Origin: a virus
DNA length: 23,372 bases
Virus record (IMG/VR): IMGVR_UViG_3300031951_001230
Location: 1-23,372 of that record
Direction: 5' to 3' (one strand)
How positions within the stretch are numbered: position 1 is the stretch's first letter; every line of letters starts with the position of its first letter. The position numbers and the translations under genes are program-made. This document shows, piece by piece, positions 1-6,413 of the stretch. The notes beneath the pieces are model-generated. The model did no database searches, was not told the DNA's origin, and worked only from the letters and a program-made list of their open reading frames with translations.

Positions 1-326
1 TTAGGCAATAGATTATATCTTACACCATCAATATTCCTATCAGTAATAACTTCATAAGGATATAGACCACTAATTAATGGGTCTTCTTTATCAATATCAT
101 CAATAGGTATAAAAACACTTACCTTGGCATTAGGAACCCCAAATCCAGAGTTTATTGTTACCCTCCCAACTATTGCACCATAATCAGCACAAAAGTTCCT
201 ATAAGCCTCTTCTTGAGATATTCTTAAACTTAATATCTCAATAAAATCAAATTCTTGTTCAATAGGTACTTTTATGTACTTATCTAATCCATTTGGTGTT
301 GTTCTTATTCTTATTGTTTTAGACAT
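1..326 (-). CDS. Phage structural protein, N-terminal part (3' end outside window)
   Basis: An open frame starts at ATG 324-326 (minus strand) and runs off the left edge, so only about 108 N-terminal residues are visible, beginning MSKTIRIRTTPNG. Around residues 55-75 the segment GRVTINSGFGVPNAKVSVFI resembles the beta-sandwich repeats of carboxypeptidase-regulatory/transthyretin-like domains ('G.V...G.PV.NA.V.V'), a fold often used in phage surface and baseplate proteins. It lies downstream of gp6, gp25 and a small membrane protein on the same strand, so a virion or baseplate-peripheral role is inferred. Only 9 bases separate it from the stop of the upstream gene, which suggests cotranscription. 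Exact function not recognised. Confidence 0.6.
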   Translation of the reverse strand, partial: MSKTIRIRTTPNGLDKYIKVPIEQEFDFIEILSLRISQEEAYRNFCADYGAIVGRVTINSGFGVPNAKVSVFIPIDDIDKEDPLISGLYPYEVITDRNIDGVRYNLLP

Positions 327-335
327 TTAACAGAA

Positions 336-686
336 TTAATTTTTACTTGTTATGTCTTCAACATCCAATAATACAACATCATCTTCAGTTAATACGCTTA
401 ATTCTTCATAATCATCATCTTCCTCTGGCTCTTCATTTAATTTAACATTCATTTTCTTAGCCACAATCGCTAATAAATTTGTAATATCAATATTCTGATT
501 AACAACAATAGTTTTAAATAAAAACCAAATAAAAAATATATTAATAAATGGTAAACCAATTATTAATACAAATAAAAAATACATACTATTAATTAACGTA
601 TTTTTAACGTTACTAACAGAAATTTTATTTTCATTATTACTTAAATTTGTTGGTGTTATATCACCACTTTTACATCCACAACTCAT
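336..686 (-). CDS. Small hypothetical membrane protein with acidic C-terminus
   Basis: The 116-residue protein starts at ATG 684-686. It begins with a Cys-rich MSCGCKSGD stretch, then has a hydrophobic region at about residues 31-62 (SMYFLFVLIIGLPFINIFFI and following) that could form one long or two short transmembrane helices. The C-terminal third is very acidic (EEPEEDDDYEE, then a V/L/D-rich tail). It sits between gp6 (upstream) and the partial structural gene. The family is not recognised. Position suggests a late gene for a structural or envelope-interacting protein, but nothing in the sequence proves this. The N-terminal cysteines do not form a lipobox after a signal peptide. Confidence 0.6.
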   Translation of the reverse strand: MSCGCKSGDITPTNLSNNENKISVSNVKNTLINSMYFLFVLIIGLPFINIFFIWFLFKTIVVNQNIDITNLLAIVAKKMNVKLNEEPEEDDDYEELSVLTEDDVVLLDVEDITSKN

Positions 687-743
687 TGTTTTTATCGTTT
701 TATTATTAAATAATATAATTATTTTATTGTTAAAGAAAACAGT

Positions 744-2564
744 TTATTTGACCCTTACTTTAATATCAGTTTCAGGGAATTTAATTTCATATAAACTTGT
801 TGGTTCCCCGAATAAAGTAAAATCTTGTGATATATCAACTTGTCTGGTTGTTGAATCCAAATAAGGTTGTGAAATCTCATTTAAACTATATTTACCTTCA
901 CCTACTTTATTAAACACTCTTAAATCAATTACGTTTAATACACCACCAACATTATTTATTGCCTCAATCAATTGTGACATGTATATATTATCACCCATTT
1001 CAAAATTATTGATATTCATATAATTCTGTATGGTTATTATTACTTGTGTTACAATGCTTGATTGTGGTTGTCTCTTATCAATATATAAATCAACTTCAAA
1101 CGCTAAATTTATTATCCTACCGTTAGTTACTTGAACATAATCATTTAACATTCTATATTGAGCCAAATAAGTGGCTATATTATCTCTTAATGTGCTTGTT
1201 GATGTATTGCTTAGTTTTCCTTGTGCATTTAATCCTAATATGTATATGTTTATTTTGTTTTGTTCTTCAAAGACACCACATCTAAATGGTACACCAAATC
1301 TACCAGGCATTAATGCAATTCTTGCTTGATAATCTTTAATTGTAACTGCTCTATTCTGAGAAGCAAAATTATATTTAACCAAATTCCTTAATTCATTAAC
1401 ACTAGGTTCATCTCTACCACCTAACGCTGGAAATGCGTTATTGACAGTTAATGATGTTCTAACAGCACTATTTATTGTCTGGTCTGGGCCATTTACTGTC
1501 ATATCTAGTAATCCTAATCCATTAATAACATTAACCCCAAGATTTGTATCAGCACCACCACCAACTCTATATTTAACAAATAATGTTGTATTTGGTTTTA
1601 GTGTTTCACCTAATGTGTTATTATTAACGAAATCACCAATTTGATTTATTAAAGCAATATTTGAATCAAAATCACATAAACTTGTGACATCTCTTGAACC
1701 ACTACCAAAAATCATTTTATAAAAACCCAAGTCAGTGTATTCTGTCATGAATTTTTTTGTTGTTTTTATCCATTTACCAACCAAAACATTTGAATTATCT
1801 GATGCTCTTGTTGTATCTTCAACATAAATTTTATCTTCAGCCAAAGCATCAACTTCAAACCACCTTAAATCATTATTAAAAAAGTTATCAATATTTGGTG
1901 TTGTTGGATAATTTGTGCCATCTAATGTAATTACTGAATCAATAGACAAAACATTTGTATCTGGTAATACAACTTCTAAAAAAGGAACAACATCACTAAC
2001 TGTAATTGGTCTTTGATAATATTTTGTGTAACCATTAACGACCATTTCTCTCTTTACCAAATTATAATTTATAACATTGCCATTAGCATCAAAATTTGGT
2101 AGAATTAATCTATTTGGTATACCACCAATTGTAAATGGACTTGAAAAATCAATATCTGACATAGTTTCAAATACTTTACCTGCACCAGTTACTTGTGAAC
2201 CAATTCTTATTATTGGCGCATATGAAACATCAAATGTATCACCAAATGTCGGTACTGTTACCGTGAAATCAACAATTGTTACACTAGGTCTTTTACCTGG
2301 TACCTTTAACCCAAATGTCCTTGCTAATGATAATATAGATTTTCTCTCTTGTGCATAATCTATTTGTGTCTCTTGGAACATTCTGTCAGTATTATGTGAC
2401 AACATGTCACCTACAGCTGCATTGAGTTCCAGAAGCATTAGTCCGATGGATGCATCGTTAAAATCATTAAAAAACTCACTATAATATTGTCTAACCATAT
2501 TAATAAGGTCAGTACGTATATCCACAAAGTTTCTGGAAGAGTAATTAATACCTTGATTTGCCAT
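744..2564 (-). CDS. 6: Baseplate wedge protein, gp6-like (baseplate J family)
   Basis: A 606-residue protein, close to the 660 residues of T4 gp6. The N-terminus (INYSSRNFVDIRTDLINMVR ... GLMLLELNAAVGDMLSHNTD ... ERKSILSLARTFGLK) has the typical baseplate J/gp6 pattern: a helical start, 'iGd.L....D' and 'r..si..lA...Gy.p'. The central beta-rich part and a C-terminal section with VKYNFASQNRAVTIKDYQA and YMNINNFEMGDNIYMSQLI fit the family. In T4 gp6 forms the inner-wedge ring that connects wedges around the hub. The gp25 homologue lies just upstream on the same strand, the usual wedge gene pairing. The start is ATG 2562-2564, 12 bases downstream of a TATTTATA-type element that recurs before gp25. 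Confidence 0.88.
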   Translation of the reverse strand: MANQGINYSSRNFVDIRTDLINMVRQYYSEFFNDFNDASIGLMLLELNAAVGDMLSHNTDRMFQETQIDYAQERKSILSLARTFGLKVPGKRPSVTIVDFTVTVPTFGDTFDVSYAPIIRIGSQVTGAGKVFETMSDIDFSSPFTIGGIPNRLILPNFDANGNVINYNLVKREMVVNGYTKYYQRPITVSDVVPFLEVVLPDTNVLSIDSVITLDGTNYPTTPNIDNFFNNDLRWFEVDALAEDKIYVEDTTRASDNSNVLVGKWIKTTKKFMTEYTDLGFYKMIFGSGSRDVTSLCDFDSNIALINQIGDFVNNNTLGETLKPNTTLFVKYRVGGGADTNLGVNVINGLGLLDMTVNGPDQTINSAVRTSLTVNNAFPALGGRDEPSVNELRNLVKYNFASQNRAVTIKDYQARIALMPGRFGVPFRCGVFEEQNKINIYILGLNAQGKLSNTSTSTLRDNIATYLAQYRMLNDYVQVTNGRIINLAFEVDLYIDKRQPQSSIVTQVIITIQNYMNINNFEMGDNIYMSQLIEAINNVGGVLNVIDLRVFNKVGEGKYSLNEISQPYLDSTTRQVDISQDFTLFGEPTSLYEIKFPETDIKVRVK

Positions 2565-2576
2565 AATATTTTTAAT

Positions 2577-2589
2577 TATAAATATATAG
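2577..2589 (-). promoter_or_regulatory. AT-rich leader element upstream of gp6 (candidate phage promoter)
   Basis: The plus-strand 10-mer tataaatata at 2577-2586 (minus-strand sense TATATTTATA) begins 13 bases before the gp6 ATG. The identical 10-mer lies 13 bases before the gp25 ATG and 17 before the ORF at 12654. The recurrence at similar distances is what is seen; the promoter role is inferred. Chance matches are common in such AT-rich DNA. Confidence 0.3.
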
Positions 2590-2621
2590 CATGAAAAAAA
2601 TTAATGAATAATTATTTTTTG

Positions 2622-3008
2622 TTATATTTTAACTATAATAAAATCTCTTGCTGTAAAAACACCGTCATTAATTGTGTATTCTAATTTTATTACAGCGGTA
2701 TATTCTCTTTCTTCATCTTCTGTAACTGATAAATTATCAATATTAATTGTGGGGAAATATTTTTTTACTGTTGTTGATATTTCATCTTGTAAGTCACTAT
2801 ATGTGATACTATCATTTGGTTCAAATATATATAATAATAAATTAGTACCAAAATCTGGATTATATAATCTCTGACCCTTTCTTGTTAATATTAAATGCAT
2901 TAAATCAGCTTTAATTGCAGCATTATCTGTTGTCGTTAAATCAAGAAAAAAACCCTCTGGACTATTCTTAAACGGAAAATTAATATTTATATATCTCTTG
3001 CTAGCCAT
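2622..3008 (-). CDS. 25: Baseplate wedge protein, gp25-like
   Basis: A 128-residue protein (T4 gp25 is 132). The family features are visible: an N-terminal strand (RYININFPFKNSPEGFF), the helical segment AAIKADLMHLILTRKGQRLYNPDFGTNL with the R-x-P-xx-G-type loop (here YNPDFGTNLL), the conserved acidic-Pro-Asn turn FEPND, and a C-terminal beta segment. gp25 (W/gp25 family) primes sheath polymerisation and contacts gp6 in the wedge. It lies upstream of gp6, separated by 57 bases, and is preceded by a terminator and an AT-rich leader element, so it probably heads a structural transcript. Start ATG 3006-3008. Confidence 0.88.
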   Translation of the reverse strand: MASKRYININFPFKNSPEGFFLDLTTTDNAAIKADLMHLILTRKGQRLYNPDFGTNLLLYIFEPNDSITYSDLQDEISTTVKKYFPTINIDNLSVTEDEEREYTAVIKLEYTINDGVFTARDFIIVKI

Positions 3009-3020
3009 ATATCTTTATTT

Positions 3021-3033
3021 TATAAATATATTA
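3021..3033 (-). promoter_or_regulatory. AT-rich leader element upstream of gp25 (candidate phage promoter)
   Basis: The same plus-strand 10-mer tataaatata, followed by ttaa, as before the membrane protein at 12654. It sits between the terminator at 3054-3090 and the gp25 start, exactly where a new transcript would have to begin. The functional assignment is inference. Confidence 0.33.
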
Positions 3034-3053
3034 AAACATAATTTTATATAAAT

Positions 3054-3090
3054 AAAAAAACCCCTAATGTTATTTAGAGGTTTTATTATT
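3054..3090 (-). terminator. Intrinsic terminator after the 105-aa repeat-module gene
   Basis: An 11-bp stem (plus-strand aaaacccctaa paired with tttagaggtttt) with a 6-base loop. On the minus-strand transcript it is followed by a run of seven U (plus-strand a's at 3054-3060). The only C-A mismatch on the plus strand becomes a G-U wobble in minus-strand RNA, so the orientation is clear. A nearly identical copy lies at 3503-3534. Confidence 0.8.
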
Positions 3091-3104
3091 TTTGTGTGGT
3101 GGGG

Positions 3105-3422
3105 TTATTTATTAAATATTTTTTTAACTTCATCCCAAGTTTTATTCTCTAAATTTACGGCATTTATTTTAGCAATTTCATCATCTTTAATACCTATAAT
3201 ATTTTTTAACATTGTGATTCTAACCCACAATGCACCATTTTCCCATTTATCATCATCGTCTTTAAAAGAATGGATTGAATTCATTCTTGGGTCGTGGAAC
3301 ATACCAATCTCATCTTCCTTAATAACCCCTTCAGTAATCTTTTGTTTTCTGGTAGTTTCTGTAATAATCTTATCGATTAAATTAACCAATTCACTTTCTT
3401 TAATTCTTACAACTTTTTTCAT
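3105..3422 (-). CDS. Hypothetical protein with repeated N-terminal module (copy 1)
   Basis: A 105-residue protein. The start is ATG 3420-3422 (MKKVVRIKESELVN...), although the frame is open further upstream: that upstream DNA is a conserved non-coding leader shared by three genes. Residues 1-33 are identical to those of the next gene (3601-4146) and nearly identical to the gene at 4246-5229. The rest (from about residue 34) is unrelated to either, charged, with a FHDPRMNSIHSFKDDDDKW stretch. No known domain is recognised. The module ends in IITE-T, an (I/L)-x-E pattern like that cut by T4-type prohead protease, so a head-targeting or propeptide role is a hypothesis. Flanked by its own leader and terminator, it is an independent transcription unit. 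Confidence 0.65.
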   Translation of the reverse strand: MKKVVRIKESELVNLIDKIITETTRKQKITEGVIKEDEIGMFHDPRMNSIHSFKDDDDKWENGALWVRITMLKNIIGIKDDEIAKINAVNLENKTWDEVKKIFNK

Positions 3423-3476
3423 ATCTTTTTTATGTTTTATAATAAATACATTAAGAAAAAAAAAAACCACAAATTT
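3328..3476 (-). repeat. 149-bp leader/N-terminal module repeat, copy 1
   Basis: It covers the untranslated leader plus the first about 33 codons of the 105-aa gene. It differs from copy 2 (4052-4200) at one visible position (aaatacatt versus aaatatatt). Its distal end retains only the left half (ccacaaattt) of the hairpin that is complete in copies 2 and 3. Confidence 0.92.
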
Positions 3477-3502
3477 AATTATTTTTTTATTTACTAATAA
3501 AT

Positions 3503-3534
3503 AAAAAAACCCCTAATGTTATTTAGAGGTTTTA
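3503..3534 (-). terminator. Intrinsic terminator after the 181-aa repeat-module gene
   Basis: The same stem-loop as at 3054-3090 (aaaacccctaa / tttagaggtttt), with the U-tract on minus-strand RNA supplied by plus-strand a's at 3503-3509. It lies between the stop at 3601 and the next leader. The near-identity of the two terminators shows that the duplicated unit included the gene end as well as the start. Confidence 0.78.
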
Positions 3535-3600
3535 TTCTTTTTTTGTGGTAGGTTATTTAAAATAATTTTTTATTCTTAAATTTTCACTAACTTTTTGTTG

Positions 3601-4146
3601 TTAAGCTTGTGGTTTCGGTGCATTGGGTCTTTGATTTGGATTTACCTCTCCACCCTTTCTTGTTGTTTTAGGACCTAGGGTAAGTCTGGCATAAGAATCT
3701 TTTTCTTCACCACCCCATCCGCTTCCAATCTCTATATATTCACCACTTAATCCTTTTTTTAGTTCTAGGTCTGGAAATTGCTTAGCAACTAAATTACCGT
3801 ATTTTTGAGCATTAGCTTTATTAACACCCCTAATATCAACATGTAATACATCACCATAAGCACTAATAAAAACGTTTTGATTTTTAACATCTGGACTTGT
3901 TACTTTTTTACCACCAAAATCTAGAAGTGGTGTCGCTCCTTCTTTTTTAAATAAAGAATATAATTGTTTACCGTAATTTTTTAATACTAAAGCATCTTCT
4001 TTCAAAACCATTTCTTCATTAATAATCTGTTTTCCAGCTAAGTTTCTAACACCTTCAGTAATCTTTTGTTTTCTGGTAGTTTCTGTAATAATCTTATCGA
4101 TTAAATTAACCAATTCACTTTCTTTAATTCTTACAACTTTTTTCAT
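3601..4146 (-). CDS. Hypothetical protein with repeated N-terminal module (copy 2)
   Basis: A 181-residue protein; start ATG 4144-4146, chosen because the shared module begins there and the upstream frame is a conserved leader with a terminator-type hairpin. Residues 1-33 match copy 1 exactly. A second short element, RNLAGKQIINEEM, gives another I-x-E site (IINE-E). The remainder (about residues 50-181) has a mixed alpha/beta look, with QNVFISAYGDVLHVDIRGV, a Gly-rich GSGWGGEEKDSYARLTLG segment and a Pro/Asn-rich C-terminus. Function not recognised. It is probably an accessory virion or early-injected protein if the module is a targeting peptide; this is inference. Confidence 0.65.
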   Translation of the reverse strand: MKKVVRIKESELVNLIDKIITETTRKQKITEGVRNLAGKQIINEEMVLKEDALVLKNYGKQLYSLFKKEGATPLLDFGGKKVTSPDVKNQNVFISAYGDVLHVDIRGVNKANAQKYGNLVAKQFPDLELKKGLSGEYIEIGSGWGGEEKDSYARLTLGPKTTRKGGEVNPNQRPNAPKPQA

Positions 4147-4200
4147 ATCTTTTTTATGTTTTATAATAAATATATTAAGAAAAAAAAAAACCACAAATTT
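4052..4200 (-). repeat. 149-bp leader/N-terminal module repeat, copy 2
   Basis: 148 of 149 positions match copy 1 by eye. At its upstream end it merges into the complete bidirectional hairpin at 4182-4212. Confidence 0.92.
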
Positions 4201-4212
4201 TGTGGTTTTTTT
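4182..4212 (-). terminator. Intrinsic terminator between repeat-module genes
   Basis: Stem ccacaa/ttgtgg flanked by an A-run (4180-4190) and a T-run (4206-4212), so the structure could terminate in either direction. It lies downstream of the stop at 4246 and upstream of the 4146 start, and probably ends the transcript of the 327-aa gene. Confidence 0.75.
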
Positions 4213-4245
4213 CATTTGTGTAATACCATTATATTCTCAATAATT

Positions 4246-5229
4246 TTACAAAATATCAGTTGATATAGAATCTTTATCAACTTCTAATTTATCGCCATTA
4301 GATTTTTTAAGTTTAAAAGTAACTTCTTTAGTGGGTTCATCACCACTTTGAGATGTAACAATAATTGTATATTCTACACCGACTTGAAAATCTCGTTCAT
4401 CCATCGACCCTTGACCATAAGATTCTAAAGCATAAGCAAAATCTTCAGAATTTACTTCACCTAAATTATCTGGAATAATAACAGATTGAGTTCCATCTTG
4501 TCCTCTATGATAATATTCTTCTTCATTAATCATTTGTCTAATAGTTTTATTTGATTCTGTAATAATTTTATCGATTAAATTAACCAAATCACTTTCTTTA
4601 ATTCTTACAACTTTTTTATTTTCATTTATTTCTTTAGAATCAGGTATAATAACAGCATATCTTCCACCCCATTCTGATGTTCTTGGTATATTTGGGTCTC
4701 CTGGGAAAGCGGATAATACAATATATTCATTAGGTATTGCAGTGCCTTTTTCATCTTTTTTTGGTCTAACGATTATTGTTAATTCATCTGTTCTAAATTG
4801 GTTTATTGGTGCTGTTGTTTTAATTGCTGGTACTTTTATTTTATTAGGACCTTCAATTTTCTCAACTTCAGTTTCTTGAGCATTAGGTAATTTTTTAGCA
4901 TCTTCTATTGGTAGTACCAAATTGTAACCAATATTTGGTACTTTAATATTTACTGTTCCAGTTGTATTAGCAATTTTATCAATATCATTTCTTTTATTTA
5001 ATGTGTCTTGAACTATATTTAAAACATCATCAATAGATTTAGCAAAAATAGAACCTTGACCAACTTTACCATGTACATCCTCTAATTTATCTTTTAATGA
5101 CCAACCGCTAACATCTTTTGTTGGTATTGTAACGCCTTCAGTAATTTTTCTTTTTCTAGTAGTTTCTGTGATAATTTTATCGATTAAATTAACCAATTCA
5201 CTTTCTTTAATTCTTACAACTTTTTTCAT
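4246..5229 (-). CDS. Two-module hypothetical protein (apparent in-frame fusion of repeat-module genes)
   Basis: A 327-residue protein with start ATG 5227-5229; the open frame extends 38 codons upstream through the terminator and leader, which are unlikely to be translated. Residues 1-33 are the shared module (with KRKITEGV in place of KQKITEGV). Residues about 205-226 contain a second copy (KKVVRIKESDLVNLIDKIIT) in which the initiating ATG is replaced by an Asn codon, followed by IRQMINEEEYYHRGQ. Between them lies a domain with NEYIVLSAFPGDPNIPRTSE, WGGRYAVIIPD; after the second copy comes a probable beta domain (VGVEYTIIVTSQ ... KEVTFKLKK). It looks like two former genes joined by loss of the stop, terminator and start. 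If IITE sites are cut in the prohead, the product would be a two-part polyprotein. No family recognised. Confidence 0.65.
   Translation of the reverse strand: MKKVVRIKESELVNLIDKIITETTRKRKITEGVTIPTKDVSGWSLKDKLEDVHGKVGQGSIFAKSIDDVLNIVQDTLNKRNDIDKIANTTGTVNIKVPNIGYNLVLPIEDAKKLPNAQETEVEKIEGPNKIKVPAIKTTAPINQFRTDELTIIVRPKKDEKGTAIPNEYIVLSAFPGDPNIPRTSEWGGRYAVIIPDSKEINENKKVVRIKESDLVNLIDKIITESNKTIRQMINEEEYYHRGQDGTQSVIIPDNLGEVNSEDFAYALESYGQGSMDERDFQVGVEYTIIVTSQSGDEPTKEVTFKLKKSNGDKLEVDKDSISTDIL
4555..4617 (-). repeat. Internal, coding-only copy of the module repeat
   Basis: Closely matches the coding part of copies 1-3 (ttctgtaataattttatcg... through ...cttacaactttttt) but lacks the leader and the start codon. 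It encodes residues about 205-226 of the 327-aa protein. Confidence 0.85.
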
Positions 5230-5281
5230 ATCTTTTTTATGTTTTATAATAAATACATTAAGAAAAAAAAAAACCACAAAT
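5135..5281 (-). repeat. Leader/N-terminal module repeat, copy 3
   Basis: Very similar to copies 1 and 2, with a handful of substitutions confined mostly to the downstream 40 bases; the leader and the A-run of eleven are unchanged. Confidence 0.9.
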
Positions 5282-5296
5282 ATTTGTGGTTTTTTG
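5263..5296 (-). terminator. Intrinsic terminator after nrdA C-half
   Basis: Stem ccacaa/ttgtgg with an A-tract on one side and a T-tract on the other, placed 22 bases beyond the NrdA-C stop (5318-5320). It should end the nrdA transcript while its distal half is part of the leader of the next gene. Confidence 0.78.
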
Positions 5297-5317
5297 TTTG
5301 TGTTATTTATTATTATT

Positions 5318-6412
5318 TTAACTTGAACAACCAAAACATTCAAATTGACTGTCGGTTGGTTTTTTGGTAACGGTTATTTGTGTTGAAGCTAATTTTGTAT
5401 TAGTGTCAAGCTTTGATTTTGTTCTAGTATAATAAACACCAGTTTTTAATCCACCTTTCCAAGCATACATTAATGCACTGGCAATTTTACCATATTTAGC
5501 ATCAGAATGATAAACATTTAATGACTGTGATTGGTCAACATATTTGTTTCTAATTATAGCTAAATCTAATAAAACTCTTTGTGGTATTTCCCATACATCT
5601 TTATACCTATACCTAACCTCTTCAGGTATTTCAGTAATGTTCTGTATACTTCCCTTATTCTTAATAACCTTATCAATCATTTCAACATCCCAAAGATTAT
5701 TTTCAAGCAATTCATTAACAAGATATTTGTTGATAACCAAAAACTCACCTTGACCAACACGCCTTGTAAATAAATTTGATGTTACAGGTTCAAATGATTC
5801 AAAAACACCTAATAAAATCGCACTGGTAGCTGTAGGCATTAATCCTAATAACAAACTGTTATACAATGGTATTGGTTCTCCATTTGGTTTTGGTGACCAT
5901 CCTTCAATATATGTTTCACCCTTTGAATATAAACTACCTTCCCAAGCTGGATAATTAACACCAAGTTCTTCAGCAATTGTCATTGATTCAATAATTGCTG
6001 ATTTATACATTGTTTCAAATATCTTATGTGTCCATTCTTTAGCTTCTTCACTTTCAAAAGATATTTTTTTCTTTGCAAAGAAATCAGCTAAACCAGCTAC
6101 ACCAATTGCTAATGCTCTTTGTTCTAAACCAGCAGATTCGCTCCATTCATCACTCCATTTATTTTTATTTATAACCTCATTTAATCCTCTAACCAATATC
6201 TTTGTTGATGTTTCTATTGTATCAATATCATCATGTTCAGATAAATTAATTGATGCTAATGTGCATTGAGATGTTTTTCTTGGTGAGCTGGCCTGGAAAA
6301 TTTCTGCACAGTTGTGGATAAGTATTCCATTTGCAAAAAAATTATTATTACCATCTATCGTTAAATCATATACTGGTAATGTTGTCTCGATTTTTCTTAT
6401 TTTAATCCCCAT
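5318..6412 (-). CDS. nrdA: Ribonucleotide reductase large subunit, C-terminal half preceded by split-intein C fragment
   Basis: A 364-residue product. Residues 1-34 are an intein C fragment (VYDLTIDGNNNFFANGILIHN, blocks F and G, with penultimate His and terminal Asn). Cys35 is the +1 nucleophile and starts the NrdA C-extein CAEIFQASSPRKTSQCTLAS. By alignment to E. coli NrdA, Cys35 corresponds to the thiyl-radical Cys439, the E of CAE to Glu441, and Cys50 to redox Cys462. Further on are the radical-transfer Tyr pair (VYY, about 327-328) and the C-terminal reducing Cys pair (ECFGCSS). Trans-splicing with the product of 7511-8992 would give an intact enzyme of about 717 residues that makes dNDPs with NrdB (12721-13674). 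The start ATG 6410-6412 is one base after the endonuclease stop, which suggests translational coupling. Confidence 0.93.
   Translation of the reverse strand: MGIKIRKIETTLPVYDLTIDGNNNFFANGILIHNCAEIFQASSPRKTSQCTLASINLSEHDDIDTIETSTKILVRGLNEVINKNKWSDEWSESAGLEQRALAIGVAGLADFFAKKKISFESEEAKEWTHKIFETMYKSAIIESMTIAEELGVNYPAWEGSLYSKGETYIEGWSPKPNGEPIPLYNSLLLGLMPTATSAILLGVFESFEPVTSNLFTRRVGQGEFLVINKYLVNELLENNLWDVEMIDKVIKNKGSIQNITEIPEEVRYRYKDVWEIPQRVLLDLAIIRNKYVDQSQSLNVYHSDAKYGKIASALMYAWKGGLKTGVYYTRTKSKLDTNTKLASTQITVTKKPTDSQFECFGCSS
6311..6412 (-). other. Split-intein C fragment (IntC, 34 residues)
   Basis: Encodes residues 1-34 of the C-half, ending GILIHN directly before the Cys codon at 6308-6310. The length and motifs resemble IntC pieces of natural split inteins such as DnaE (about 35 residues). 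The canonical Asn and the His before it are intact, so splicing competence is expected. Confidence 0.9.
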
Positions 6413-6413
6413 A

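Noticed and set aside
1441-2358. Plus-strand frames within the gp6 gene (and similar opposite-strand frames in gp25, nrdB, uvsX and the low-complexity gene)
   Set aside because: They lie entirely inside well-supported minus-strand genes, have no leader and no protein-like composition.
3328-5281. CRISPR array
   Set aside because: The repeats are about 149 bp, only three to four copies, unevenly spaced and lie at gene starts.
5230-5343. Longer N-terminus for the 327-aa protein (and likewise for its two paralogues)
   Set aside because: The extra codons lie in a leader that is conserved as DNA, contains a terminator hairpin and A-runs, and encodes a Phe/Ile-rich string with no protein logic; the shared MKKVV start is preferred.
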